Assembly: GCF_947489565.1 (NCBI RefSeq)
Contig: NZ_CANLEA010000001.1
Span: forward strand, 1 to 64,000
DNA length: 64,000 nucleotides
Source of the DNA: an uncultured Kordia sp.
GTDB lineage: Bacteria; Bacteroidota; Bacteroidia; Flavobacteriales; Flavobacteriaceae
Direction of reading: 5' to 3'
Shown: piece after piece, positions 7,320 to 17,511 of the stretch
Layout: each line of letters opens with the position of its first letter
How positions within the stretch are numbered: the first letter of the stretch is position 1
Notes under the pieces: generated by a model
What the model saw: the letters and a program-made list of their open reading frames with translations, nothing else
The model's database searches: none
What the model was told of the DNA's origin: nothing
Made by a program: the position numbers and the translations under genes

Positions 7320-9791
7320 TTATTCTTGTTCGTCGTTTTTATCCTTAATCTTAGCAGGTTCTACAGAGCTATCGTGTGCTTTATAATACACTTCCAATAA
7401 ATCCATGGTAGCTTTAATTAAATCTTTAGTCTCTAATAATAAACCAAAATATAAAGTGGTATTCTTCGGACTTGATTCTTCTGTACGCGTACGTTCTACC
7501 TGTTTCTGAATCTTTTGTTCTACCAATTGAAAAATGGCTTCTCTATTTGAGAGTACATCTCCAATTTCTTCAAACGAACGAGAATCAAAAGCTTCTTTCG
7601 TTTTATTGAACAAGGTTTCCAACGCTTCATCAACTTGTTTCAATTCTTTAATCTGATTGAATTTAAGTTTCTTGTGATTGTTGTTTACGTGTTTTAAACT
7701 CGCTTTCGAAATATATTCTAACGACTGTGTAATGTCTTGTAAATACCCTAATATGTTAATATAGAAATTACTTGCACCTACACTAGTTTCGTCTAAATTT
7801 TTAATAAAGAAGAAAATATTGTCACGCAATTCATCAATCTCGTCAGAAAGTTTAGAGATGTTTTTTCGGTTCTTTTTCAGTTTATTTAAATCTTGCTTAG
7901 CCAAACCATTAATAGCGCTCGTGTAAATTCTATTTCCTCTCTTTAATACATTGGCAATATTGTCTGCACTTTCGTGAATAACACCTTGTACCGAACTGCT
8001 TTCTGCTTTCTTCAGACTATCTTCTACTTTTGCTTCTTTTGCTTTTTTATTGTGAATCATGTAGTTTCTGATTAACAAGAATGCTGCTAAACTTAATAAT
8101 AGCAACAACATAATTTCAAGATGAATGTTCAGTAAAAATGCGATCAATCCTGCAGCTAAAAAGGCAACAATTGCCGTGAAGAACCAACCTCCAATAACAT
8201 TCAATACACCTGCAACTCTGTATACAGCACTTTCTGCGCCCCAAGCTCTATCGGCTAATGATGTACCCATGGCTACCATAAAAGTCACATATGTTGTAGA
8301 CAAAGGTAATTTCATAGAAGTTGCAATAGAAATCAATACACTGGCTACCATTAAATTTACTGCGGCACGAACCATGTCAAACGCAGGTATATCCTCTTTA
8401 CTTTTATATGTTTTAGCTGGAGGCATGGTAAACTGTTTGTCGATCGTCTTTTTCCATGAATTTGGTGTGATTTGTGAAATTCCTTGTGAAATTCCAATAG
8501 AAGCACGCACAAAACCTCGTGATAAGGAATTTGGTCTAAAACGTTCTTTAGTTTGTTCTTGACTAGATAAATCTATCGATGTCTTTACCACCGCTTTTGC
8601 TTTGCTTGAAAACCAAAGAGTAATTACCATAATTAATCCTGCCAGGACTAAGAAAAGTGTAGGTGTTTCTACCGTTTTATCTAGAAAATCCATTTTAAAG
8701 GTAGTAGCAGCGTTATAAATTTCAGTCGCTGAAGCAGTATCTAAAGGTATAGATTTTGAAAATTCACCGTACGATTGCCAACCTGCAATAGGTACGCCAA
8801 TAAAGTTAACCAAGTCGTTTCCAGCGAAAGCCAAAGCCAAAGCAAAGGTTCCAACAATAATAATAAGTTTATAAATATTCGTTTTAAGGAACGACATGAT
8901 TGCATACGAAATCATAGACCATGCAACGAAACTGATAGCTACAATTGGCAATACATATACATCTAAGAAACCTTTAAGTGTTAATGCAGTTTCTCCTGTT
9001 GTTTCATTAATCTTAACAAGCCCTTTTGTGTCATCATGCTTTAGGATTTCTTCAATTGTTGTTAACGTTGTTCCAAAATATTCATTAACAAAAGCGACAA
9101 CTCCATCAAGAGAACCATTATAAATAACACCTAGCGCTGATTTTGCATAATCAGTTCCTTTAATTCCTTTTACAAAAATAAAATAGGTAATAGCTGTTAA
9201 GGCGACTCCGCCAAACAAGGCGCCAACCCAACGTGCTTTTTTATTAAAATTATAGGATAATAATAATCGCGAAACCCACTGTACCAGTGCACCAATACTA
9301 AAGGCGACGACGACGGAAAGTAGAATTCCTATAATAATCTTTGTGGCTTGTGAGGTATTTATATATTGAAGTAAGGTATCGTACCCTTCGTCCTGGTTAC
9401 TAATTTTTATTAACGCCATAGCTACCGCGGCACCAAGCAATTCAAATACAATGGAAACCGTAGTAGAAGTAGGCATTCCAAGCGTATTAAAAAAGTCGAG
9501 CAGTAAAATATCGGTAATCATGACGGCCATAAAAATGATCATGATTTCATGAAAAACGAATAATTGTGGCGTAAAAATTCCTTTCCGGGCGACTTCCATC
9601 AATCCACTGGAAAAAATAGCCCCAATGGCTACTCCAATACTAGCAACAATCATAATCGTTTTAAAGGAAATGGCTTTTGAGCCAATGGCTGAATTTAGGA
9701 AGTTTACTGCGTCATTACTAACTCCAACGACTAAATCGGCAATTGCCAACACAGTCAAAGCAATAATCATCAGTAAGTAAATATTGTCCAT
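7320..9791 (-). CDS. PiT-family inorganic phosphate transporter with C-terminal PhoU-like domain
   Basis: The 823-residue protein is far longer than an ordinary PiT transporter (about 400-500). The N-terminal part has the two inverted PiT signature repeats, GVSNDAVNFLNSAIGSKA near residue 23 and AGNDLVNFIGVPIAG near residue 323, amid about a dozen membrane segments. After the last segments (about 535-575) comes a soluble, charged, helical tail of about 235 residues resembling PhoU/DUF47, a domain normally encoded as a separate protein next to pit. It should import phosphate with cations at the inner membrane, with the tail acting as a built-in regulator. The fusion is seen in other Bacteroidota, as I recall. 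It is divergent from dgt. Confidence 0.9.
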   Translation of the reverse strand: MDNIYLLMIIALTVLAIADLVVGVSNDAVNFLNSAIGSKAISFKTIMIVASIGVAIGAIFSSGLMEVARKGIFTPQLFVFHEIMIIFMAVMITDILLLDFFNTLGMPTSTTVSIVFELLGAAVAMALIKISNQDEGYDTLLQYINTSQATKIIIGILLSVVVAFSIGALVQWVSRLLLSYNFNKKARWVGALFGGVALTAITYFIFVKGIKGTDYAKSALGVIYNGSLDGVVAFVNEYFGTTLTTIEEILKHDDTKGLVKINETTGETALTLKGFLDVYVLPIVAISFVAWSMISYAIMSFLKTNIYKLIIIVGTFALALAFAGNDLVNFIGVPIAGWQSYGEFSKSIPLDTASATEIYNAATTFKMDFLDKTVETPTLFLVLAGLIMVITLWFSSKAKAVVKTSIDLSSQEQTKERFRPNSLSRGFVRASIGISQGISQITPNSWKKTIDKQFTMPPAKTYKSKEDIPAFDMVRAAVNLMVASVLISIATSMKLPLSTTYVTFMVAMGTSLADRAWGAESAVYRVAGVLNVIGGWFFTAIVAFLAAGLIAFLLNIHLEIMLLLLLSLAAFLLIRNYMIHNKKAKEAKVEDSLKKAESSSVQGVIHESADNIANVLKRGNRIYTSAINGLAKQDLNKLKKNRKNISKLSDEIDELRDNIFFFIKNLDETSVGASNFYINILGYLQDITQSLEYISKASLKHVNNNHKKLKFNQIKELKQVDEALETLFNKTKEAFDSRSFEEIGDVLSNREAIFQLVEQKIQKQVERTRTEESSPKNTTLYFGLLLETKDLIKATMDLLEVYYKAHDSSVEPAKIKDKNDEQE

Positions 9792-9833
9792 ATGAGGATA
9801 TTAAAAATAATTTACAAATATCAATACTGTCAT

Positions 9834-9841
9834 CAAATGTA
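9834..9841 (-). promoter_or_regulatory. -7 box (TACATTTG) upstream of the phosphate transporter
   Basis: On the minus strand TACATTTG matches TAnnTTTG and lies 43 bp before the ATG at 9791. No TTG at the expected -33 distance was found, so support is moderate. Confidence 0.4.
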
Positions 9842-10021
9842 ATGTTACCATAAGGTTATATCTTACGCATATGATAGCTTTGATAAATATAACAAATAAC
9901 TCAAAAAGCACGGAAATATCTTTCATTTTACTTTAAATATTGCTATTCAACTCCTATAATTGTTAAGGATTGGCATTTCAATTATTAATGTAGTATATTG
10001 CGAGGAAAATGCTATTTTCTA

Positions 10022-11365
10022 ATGAATTGGGAACAATTACTCTCGTTAAAACGTCACGGAGATACCCATAAACGATTGCGTAAAGAACAAGATGAAACCC
10101 GATTGGGTTTTGAAGTTGATTATGACAGGGTAATTTTTTCATCTGCTTTCAGAAGCTTGCAAGACAAAACGCAAGTTGTGCCTCTATCCAAAACAGATTT
10201 TGTACATACACGACTTACACACAGTTTGGAAGTATCGGTAGTTGGACGAAGTTTAGGAAGGAAAGTAGGAACAAAACTCTTAGAAAAATATCCGCATTTA
10301 AAAGAAGTTCATGGATTTCAATTCAATGATTTTGGTGCTATTGTAGCCGCAGCAGCGTTAGCACACGATATTGGAAATCCGCCATTTGGTCACTCTGGTG
10401 AAAAAGCAATTGGGGAATATTTTAAAATTGGAAATGGAACTCAATTTCAATCAGAATTAAGTGCAAAAGAATTTCAAGATCTATGTGATTTTGAAGGAAA
10501 CGCTAATGGTTTCAAGATTTTAACAGAAAGCCGTAAAGGTGTTGATGGAAGCTTACGATTAAGCTATGCGACCTTAGGTGCTTTTATGAAATATCCGAAA
10601 CAATCGCTTCCTAAAAAACCAACATCACATATTGCCGATAAGAAATACGGAATATTTCAGTCGCAAAAAGAAGCATTTGTCGATGTTGCTAATGAATTAG
10701 GTCTAAAAACCTATGGAGAAGGAGAAGAAGTTCGGTATGCAAGACATCCGCTCACCTTTTTAGTAGAAGCTGCAGATGATATTTGTTATACAATTATCGA
10801 TTTTGAAGACGGAATTAATCTTGGATTAATACAAGAAGAAAAAGCACTAGAATATTTAATCAATTTGGTGCGAGATACCATTCAAAAGGAAAAATATAGC
10901 TTATTGCAACATCGTGAAGATCGTTTGAGTTATTTAAGAGCGTTATCGATCAACACACTTATAGAAGATGCAGTTCGTATTTTCTTAGAAAATGAAGAAG
11001 CCATTTGTGCAGGTGAATTTTCTATCGGATTGATGGAAAAAAGCAAATACAAAGCACAAATTGATGACATTATTAAAATAAGCATTGACAAAATATATAA
11101 AAGTGATGAAGTTATAGAAAAAGAAATCTCAGGATATCATGTATTGCAACATTTACTTAACACTTTTATTACTGCTGTAGAAAATCATCACAAAGGCACA
11201 CTTTCTAACTATGACAAATTGATTTTGAAAGTTTTGCCTGAAAATGTAGACTATGAAGTAAACCATTTGTATAAACGACTGATGAACATTACCAATTACA
11301 TATCTAGATTATCAGATAGTAAGGCGGTAATTCTATTTAACAAACTCACAGCAAAAACTGTGTAA
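10022..11365 (+). CDS. dgt: Deoxyguanosinetriphosphate triphosphohydrolase-like protein (HD superfamily)
   Basis: This is a 447-residue dGTPase family member. HD-domain metal ligands are visible: H in FVHTRLTHSLEVS, the HD pair in AALAHDIGNPPFGHSGE, and a later D in EAADDICYTIIDFED. It hydrolyses dNTPs to nucleoside plus triphosphate, balancing the pool made by the nearby ribonucleotide reductase, although the two are not co-transcribed. I place the start at ATG 10022 (MNWEQLLSLKRHGD), which fits homologues; an in-frame TTG at 9998 would add eight unlikely residues. Confidence 0.93.
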   Translation: MNWEQLLSLKRHGDTHKRLRKEQDETRLGFEVDYDRVIFSSAFRSLQDKTQVVPLSKTDFVHTRLTHSLEVSVVGRSLGRKVGTKLLEKYPHLKEVHGFQFNDFGAIVAAAALAHDIGNPPFGHSGEKAIGEYFKIGNGTQFQSELSAKEFQDLCDFEGNANGFKILTESRKGVDGSLRLSYATLGAFMKYPKQSLPKKPTSHIADKKYGIFQSQKEAFVDVANELGLKTYGEGEEVRYARHPLTFLVEAADDICYTIIDFEDGINLGLIQEEKALEYLINLVRDTIQKEKYSLLQHREDRLSYLRALSINTLIEDAVRIFLENEEAICAGEFSIGLMEKSKYKAQIDDIIKISIDKIYKSDEVIEKEISGYHVLQHLLNTFITAVENHHKGTLSNYDKLILKVLPENVDYEVNHLYKRLMNITNYISRLSDSKAVILFNKLTAKTV

Positions 11366-11405
11366 ATTATAAAAATATTTAGCCTCTTAACCTAATTTAC
11401 TAAAT

Positions 11406-14303
11406 ATGTATTCAAATTACATTAAAACAGGAATACTTGTTTTTTGTGCCTTGCTAGCGATGCAAATGAAAGCACAACAAGCAGTTTCCGTGAACAAAAC
11501 GATTAAGTTCACAAAAGAAATTTCTCCAGAAAAAGCACAAGGAGAATTTCTGCAAAAATTCAATTTAGATAGCAATCATACATTCCAAACAACGATTGTC
11601 AACCAAGACAGGACAGGAATGAAACATGAACGAATGCAACAGTATTACAACGGAATCAAAATAGAATTTGGAACGTTGATTATTCACTCAAAAAACAATG
11701 CTGTAAAAAGTATCAATGGAGAAGTGTATAATGGTCTTGGAGTCAATCTTTCTCCAGCCTTATCGCCACAAGAAGCTTTTGAAAAAGCAACTGCTTTTGT
11801 TGGAGCGCAAGAATACTTATGGTCAAATCCTTCGGAAGCAGCAGCAATGAACTACTCAAAGCCAGCAGGCGAATTGGTATTACTTCCAGAAATGGATCAA
11901 TATTCAGGATTGCTAAACTTAGCTTACAAATTTGATGTGTATGCAACACAACCTGTAAGTAGAGGAGAAGTATATGTGGACGCACAAAATGGAGAAATTT
12001 TGTTTAATAACAAGATTATCAAACACGCCAACAATGAAGGACGTGAAATGTTAAACAATCCAGCAAACCTTAAAGTTACATCGGAAGCATCAACTGCTTT
12101 TGTTACAGGTTCTGCACAAACAAGTTATAGTGGATTAAGAGATATTGAAACACGTTTGGAAACAAGCGGAATGTATACGTTAAATGATGACGCTAGAAGT
12201 GTATTTACAAGAGATGCACAAAACATACCTTTTGGTGGTGGATACATCAACAACTTTGCTGAATTTACAGATGATGATAACATTTGGTCATTTCCAGGCT
12301 TAGACAATGCAGCATTAGACGCACATTGGGGCGCAATACAATCATATGATTATTGGTTAAATGTACAAGGAAGAGACGGAATTGATGGAAATGGTTTTGC
12401 AATGCGAAGCTATATTCATGTTGCCAATCCTAATGGAGGCGGAAGCTGGGTAAATGCAGCTTGGAATGGTTCTGTAATGTCATACGGAGATGGAGGCGGA
12501 GGTTTCCAACCCTTAACAAGTATTGATATTTGTGCACACGAAATAGGACATGGAGTTACACAATTTGCAAACAACTTAGTATACGCTAGAGAATCAGGTG
12601 CATTAAATGAAGGATATTCCGATTTATGGGGAGCAGCTATTGAATTCTATGCAAAAGGAAACGGCGATGACTTAAATCCAAATGCAGAAACTTGGCAAAT
12701 TGGTGAAGATATTGCAGCAAACGGACTTGGAATTCGTAGTATGAGCAATCCAGGTTTATTTGGAGATCCAGATACTTATGAAGGAAACAATTGGAGACCA
12801 ACATCGCTAGCGGGTTGTCCAACACCAAATAATAGCAATGACCAATGTGGAGTTCACAGTAATAGTGGTGTACTAAACTTTTGGTTTTACTTATTAGTAC
12901 AAGGTGGATCGGGAACAAATGATGCATTCAATGCGTTCAATGTAACGGGAATTGGAATGCAAAAAGCTGAAGAAATAGCATACATAGTGCTAAGAGACTA
13001 CTTAACTCCAAACAGTACATTCCTTGACACAAGAAACGCAGCGGTAGATGTAGCACTAAGCTTATACGGATCAAACAGTCCAGAAGCTATTGCAACACAA
13101 GATGCTTTTTATGCAGTAAATGTTGGACCACAATATGTAGCACAAGCTACAGATGCTAGATTGGTATCTGTATCAGATCCAGAAATTCACTGTGGATTAA
13201 ATACGTACTCACCAAGAGTTCGTGTAGAAAACTCTGGAATTACCACAGCGATCACAAGTTTAGATATCAACTATACAATTGATGGAGGCGCGGTAAACAC
13301 ATACACATTTAACGGAAATATTCCTGTTGGAGCAACACAAGACATCGATATTCCTGCAATTACTTTAACGAAAGGATTGCATGCATTGAGTTTTACAGTT
13401 GACTTAACAAATGATGGTGATGTAACAAACAACCAAGAAGGTTTTGCGCTACGTGTAAACGAAATTGGTACAGTGCAAGAAGTCTATGATTTTGAATCTG
13501 CAGATGATGAATTATTAACCTATGCCGATGGTATTCCGCAATTATGGAGTAGAGGTCTTTATTCACAAGCGGGAAGTGTATTTGAAACAACTACTTTAGA
13601 AGGAAATGTATATGCTACCAACTTAAATGGAAACTATTTCCAAAATACTAGAAGCTACTTGGTAACAGATTGCTATAACTTAGATGGTGTTGTAAACCCA
13701 GAGCTAAGATTTGATATGGCATTTGATATTGAGCAAAACTGGGATTTCTTATATGTAGAATATTCAACAAATGGTGGTTTAAACTGGAATGTACTTGGAA
13801 GCGCAACTGATGCAGACTGGTATAACAGTGATCGAACATTTGCTTCTTCTGGAAACACAGATTGTTTTACATGTATTGGATCACAATGGACAGGTACAGA
13901 CACAACAATGCAAGAATATAAATATAATTTATCAGCATTTGATGACCAGTCAAGTATTGTATTCAGATTTGTGTTAGTTACAGATCAAGCAACAAATAAT
14001 GAAGGAGTTATTGTTGATAATTTAATTGTAGATTCTGTATTAAGTGTAGAAGATATTGCAAACAACAATGCTTTTTCAGTATATCCAAATCCATCAAATG
14101 GAAGCTTTAGCATCAAAGCAGCAAGAAACTTAGGTGACGTATCTGTAAATGTATATGACATCAACGGAAGAAGCTTATATACAAAAGATGTAACGTTAAC
14201 AGGAACTATTGATTTTAATTTAGATAGCTTACAATCAGGATTGTACATCTTGCAAGTTGCAGGAGAAGATTTTGTGCAGTCTACTAAAATTATTATTGAA
14301 TAG
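11406..14303 (+). CDS. Secreted M4 (thermolysin-like) metalloprotease with T9SS sorting domain
   Basis: The 965-residue precursor has a signal peptide (about 1-24), an FTP/PepSY inhibitory propeptide (about 40-200) and an M4 catalytic domain. The zinc site HEIGH lies at 378-382 with the third ligand E402 in NEGYSD. Past the catalytic domain there is a CARDB-like segment (about 590-680), a beta-jellyroll-like region with EVYDFESADDE (about 695-870), and a C-terminal T9SS type A sorting domain (SVYPNPSNGSF to KIIIE, about 893-965). It should be exported through Sec and then T9SS as a surface or extracellular protease. It heads a run of three T9SS cargo genes on one strand, with 58 bp to the next. 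Confidence 0.95.
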   Translation: MYSNYIKTGILVFCALLAMQMKAQQAVSVNKTIKFTKEISPEKAQGEFLQKFNLDSNHTFQTTIVNQDRTGMKHERMQQYYNGIKIEFGTLIIHSKNNAVKSINGEVYNGLGVNLSPALSPQEAFEKATAFVGAQEYLWSNPSEAAAMNYSKPAGELVLLPEMDQYSGLLNLAYKFDVYATQPVSRGEVYVDAQNGEILFNNKIIKHANNEGREMLNNPANLKVTSEASTAFVTGSAQTSYSGLRDIETRLETSGMYTLNDDARSVFTRDAQNIPFGGGYINNFAEFTDDDNIWSFPGLDNAALDAHWGAIQSYDYWLNVQGRDGIDGNGFAMRSYIHVANPNGGGSWVNAAWNGSVMSYGDGGGGFQPLTSIDICAHEIGHGVTQFANNLVYARESGALNEGYSDLWGAAIEFYAKGNGDDLNPNAETWQIGEDIAANGLGIRSMSNPGLFGDPDTYEGNNWRPTSLAGCPTPNNSNDQCGVHSNSGVLNFWFYLLVQGGSGTNDAFNAFNVTGIGMQKAEEIAYIVLRDYLTPNSTFLDTRNAAVDVALSLYGSNSPEAIATQDAFYAVNVGPQYVAQATDARLVSVSDPEIHCGLNTYSPRVRVENSGITTAITSLDINYTIDGGAVNTYTFNGNIPVGATQDIDIPAITLTKGLHALSFTVDLTNDGDVTNNQEGFALRVNEIGTVQEVYDFESADDELLTYADGIPQLWSRGLYSQAGSVFETTTLEGNVYATNLNGNYFQNTRSYLVTDCYNLDGVVNPELRFDMAFDIEQNWDFLYVEYSTNGGLNWNVLGSATDADWYNSDRTFASSGNTDCFTCIGSQWTGTDTTMQEYKYNLSAFDDQSSIVFRFVLVTDQATNNEGVIVDNLIVDSVLSVEDIANNNAFSVYPNPSNGSFSIKAARNLGDVSVNVYDINGRSLYTKDVTLTGTIDFNLDSLQSGLYILQVAGEDFVQSTKIIIE

Positions 14304-14361
14304 TCGCCTGAACCATATATAAAACCAATCCTACCAAAAAAGAAAAAGAAAACAAAAATTG

Positions 14362-17166
14362 ATGGAAAGGAAAACAAAAATAAAGGCATTTGCTGGCCTT
14401 TTATTTCTAGGAATACTTGGGTATACGGTTATTGACAAATTTGCTAACGAAGAAAAAGAAAGCATCTCGGAAGTTCAAACACTGCAAGAGAAGCATGCGT
14501 ATTACTTAGCAAACAGTCCTTTTAAAGAGACACAAAAATTATCTAGAAAAGAGCGTAAGGCACAAGGATTACCTCCAAATGCCTATAACGAACAACGATG
14601 GGAATTAACGATGAATCCAAACATAGGAAGACCAACTCCAGAAAATCTTCCTGCGATTCAACGACAACTAAATCAATCTCAATTGCAAGAACGTGCGCCA
14701 GGAGATGCCATCGATAATACATGGGAAGAAAGAGGTCCTAACAATATTGGTGGTCGTACACGAGCATTGCTATTTGATCCTAATGATATCAACAATGCAA
14801 ATCCTGCGGATGACTATACACGTGTATTTGCAGGTGGAGTTGCTGGAGGATTATGGGTAAATGAAGATATTACGGATGCAAATTCATCTTGGCAAATTGT
14901 AGAAGGATTTCCCGGAAACCTTTCGGTTACTGTAATTGTTTCAGATCCTAATGATGCTAATACAATGTATATTGGTTCTGGAGAATCTTATACTTTTGGA
15001 TCTGCAGTTGGAAGCGGAATTTACAAGTCTTCTGATGCTGGTGTCACTTGGCAACAAGTTGTTGGAGGAAATGCAGGAACAACAGATTCTTTAAACGGAA
15101 TATTTCTTGTAGATGGTATTTTCTATGTAAATGATGTTGTGGCAAGAGATAATAACGGAACTACCGAAATTTATGCAACGTTTGCTAGTGGAAGATATAG
15201 AGAAGCACAAGGACCATTTAATGTTTTAGGATTTAACGAAAGAGGATTGTACAAATCGGATGATGGCGGAGCAACGTGGTCGCGTTTTCCAATCCAATTT
15301 CCTGATGGAACGTACATGAATCCAAATGATATTGAGATAGATTTAAACAATGATATTTGGTTGACAACAACTAGTGATAACTTTGGAAACCAAGGAGGCG
15401 CAATTTACCAATCTACAGATGGAAATACATTTGACTTTGTATTTTCTTTACCAAATACGCAACGTACAGAGTTAGAACCTTCATCTCTAACGCCTGGAAC
15501 ATTTTGGGTAGCGGCAGATGTTGGAAACGGATCGCAAGCAAACTTATATCAAACTACAGATAGTTTTAACTCTATTACATTACTAACAGAACCAAATGAT
15601 GCAGATAATGGGATTCCTCCAACAGATTATACAAGGCAACAAGCTTTTTATAACTTGCCGATTGAAGTAGATGAAAATGATAACCTATACGTAGGTGGTA
15701 TTGATTTATTTAAATTTAATACGACTTCAAATACTTGGGATCAGATTTCTAAATGGCAAACTGGAGGTGGACAACAGAATATTACAGCTTCTTTTGTGCA
15801 TGCAGATCAACATGCGATTGTGTTTCGTCCAAATGATAACACACAAGCCATCATAGGAAATGATGGAGGTGTGTATTACAGTGCTGACTTTGCAAACTCA
15901 GCTGGAAATGCTACAGCAATTCAAGCGAGAAACTTAAATTATAATGTAACGCAATTTTACTACGGAGCTATTGGCGATACAGATGCTGCCGATGGAGATG
16001 ATATTGCTGGAGGAACACAAGATAATGGAAGCTTAACGGCAATTGATGCCGCTGCAGGAATAAACAGCTTTGGCGAACTTTTAGGAGGAGATGGAGCGTT
16101 TACAGACATTGATGGTAATGATGGATATATGATTGCATCATTTCCGTTTTTAACTCATGCATTTATTCCATATCCAGCATTAAACTTCTCTGGAGCTTAT
16201 TTTTTAGCGAATGATGGAAATAGTGGAGACTTTATCAATACAGCAGAATTAGATAAAAATACCAACACATTTTATGCCAATACATCGGTTGGTGGTACAG
16301 CACGTATAGGACAGTTTCAAAATATTACAGGCGGAGCTGGAAATGTAGTGCGAGCCGATTTAACAAATGGGTTATTAAACAGTAGACCTTCCGCTTTCAA
16401 AGCAACTACGGATGGACAAACATTATATGCTGGACTTCGAAACGGACGTTTATTAAAAATTGAAGCAGCATTAACACCTATCAGAATTTGGTCAAATATA
16501 CAAGATCCAGGATTTGTTGGAAGTATCTCAGATATTGAATTCGGAGAAACTGAAAATGACTTATATGTTACTTTCCATAACTACGGAGTAAATAATGTGT
16601 GGTATTCACCAGATGCAGGAGTTACTTGGGAACAAAAAGATGGAGACTTACCAGACATTCCTGTCATGGCAATTCTAAGAAATCCATTAGTTGCTGATGG
16701 AGCCGAAGTAATCATTGCTACAGAATTAGGAGTTTGGAGATCAGCAAACTTTAATACGGCAAATCCAAATTGGGTACGTTCTAACAACGGAATGCGTTCA
16801 GTGCCAGTATTAGATTTAGACTTAAGAGCTTCAGATAATAAAGTACTTGCTACGACACACGGAAGAGGCTTCTTTACAGGTCAATTCTTGCCGGGAATCT
16901 TAAGTACAGAAGAATTTAGTGCTGTCAATAACTTTTCTATCTATCCAACAATTTCAGACGGAAATATTACGCTGAAAGCAAAAGATAGCGGAAAAACTAC
17001 GATTACAGCTTATACATTAGCAGGACAACAAGCAAGTGTAAAAGAAATCAACTTAAGTAGAAATACACCATCAAACTTAAACTTATCTGAGTTATCATCG
17101 GGAATTTATATTTTAAAAATTCAACAAAACGATGCCATCAAAACTCAAAAGATTGTCATAGAATAA
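14362..17166 (+). CDS. T9SS-exported Asp-box/VPS10-like beta-propeller protein
   Basis: The 934-residue protein has an N-terminal hydrophobic segment (about 10-24) after a basic MERKTKIK start, serving as signal or anchor. Then follow many sialidase-type Asp-box/BNR turns (SSDAGVTWQQ, SDDGGATWSR, SPDAGVTWEQ) that mark a sortilin/VPS10-like propeller. A T9SS type A sorting domain ends it (NFSIYPTISDGNI to KIVIE). No catalytic motif is apparent, so adhesion or glycan/protein binding at the cell surface is the plausible role. An upstream TTG at 14359 directly precedes the ATG and is not needed. The gene is paralogous to 17512-20328 along its whole length; a terminator follows. Confidence 0.88.
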   Translation: MERKTKIKAFAGLLFLGILGYTVIDKFANEEKESISEVQTLQEKHAYYLANSPFKETQKLSRKERKAQGLPPNAYNEQRWELTMNPNIGRPTPENLPAIQRQLNQSQLQERAPGDAIDNTWEERGPNNIGGRTRALLFDPNDINNANPADDYTRVFAGGVAGGLWVNEDITDANSSWQIVEGFPGNLSVTVIVSDPNDANTMYIGSGESYTFGSAVGSGIYKSSDAGVTWQQVVGGNAGTTDSLNGIFLVDGIFYVNDVVARDNNGTTEIYATFASGRYREAQGPFNVLGFNERGLYKSDDGGATWSRFPIQFPDGTYMNPNDIEIDLNNDIWLTTTSDNFGNQGGAIYQSTDGNTFDFVFSLPNTQRTELEPSSLTPGTFWVAADVGNGSQANLYQTTDSFNSITLLTEPNDADNGIPPTDYTRQQAFYNLPIEVDENDNLYVGGIDLFKFNTTSNTWDQISKWQTGGGQQNITASFVHADQHAIVFRPNDNTQAIIGNDGGVYYSADFANSAGNATAIQARNLNYNVTQFYYGAIGDTDAADGDDIAGGTQDNGSLTAIDAAAGINSFGELLGGDGAFTDIDGNDGYMIASFPFLTHAFIPYPALNFSGAYFLANDGNSGDFINTAELDKNTNTFYANTSVGGTARIGQFQNITGGAGNVVRADLTNGLLNSRPSAFKATTDGQTLYAGLRNGRLLKIEAALTPIRIWSNIQDPGFVGSISDIEFGETENDLYVTFHNYGVNNVWYSPDAGVTWEQKDGDLPDIPVMAILRNPLVADGAEVIIATELGVWRSANFNTANPNWVRSNNGMRSVPVLDLDLRASDNKVLATTHGRGFFTGQFLPGILSTEEFSAVNNFSIYPTISDGNITLKAKDSGKTTITAYTLAGQQASVKEINLSRNTPSNLNLSELSSGIYILKIQQNDAIKTQKIVIE

Positions 17167-17191
17167 TTAGTGCTTAATTGTTACTAAAAAC

Positions 17192-17224
17192 AAAAAGCGA
17201 GCTTATCTATAAAGCTCGCTTTTT
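17192..17224 (+). terminator. Intrinsic terminator after the first propeller gene
   Basis: A 13-bp perfect stem AAAAAGCGAGCTT (17192-17204) / AAGCTCGCTTTTT (17212-17224) encloses a seven-base loop and runs into T's. It ends the protease-propeller transcript and separates the second paralogue into its own unit. Confidence 0.88.
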
Positions 17225-17511
17225 TTGTATGATATAGTCTAGGTTGTTTCGCATTTGTCGTTTTAAGCGCAGTCAAAAAACTAAAGAAAACAAACATTTC
17301 CACTATGCCATGCGCATATTTTTAAGTATCTTCTAAATGGAATATCTCTACTGATGCATCTGTTCAACACAAATTAAAGGTAATTTATCTACGAAAAGAT
17401 GCAAATTCAGTAAGAACAGTTAACTTTGAGTTAGGTTATTTATATTTGAGATTATACAGCGTAAGAGAAGCAGCATCACAATCGAAACCTTCTCTTTCGA
17501 ACCTCTGGATT
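17225..17511. other. Intergenic leader of the second propeller gene with a -7 box
   Basis: No gene is seen. TATATTTG at 17441-17448 matches TAnnTTTG and would start a transcript near 17452, about 60 bp before the ATG at 17512. An open frame beginning at TTG 17446 overlaps this box, which argues against that upstream start. A stretch near 17258-17280 (AAGCGCAGTCAAAAAAC) may be a decayed copy of the repeat at 27698. Confidence 0.4.

Noticed and set aside
8125-8562. 145-residue plus-strand frame
   Set aside because: It is antisense to the membrane part of the phosphate transporter, whose motifs are intact in the other frame.
9998-10021. TTG start of dgt eight codons upstream
   Set aside because: Homologues begin at MNWEQLL and the added residues are not family-like; ATG 10022 is preferred.
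13985-14389. 134-residue minus-strand frame at the end of the M4 protease
   Set aside because: It is antisense to the T9SS tail and to the start of the next gene; its composition is the mirror of those.
17446-17511. 22-codon N-terminal extension of the second propeller protein
   Set aside because: Its TTG lies inside a TAnnTTTG box and the paralogue begins at the position of ATG 17512.
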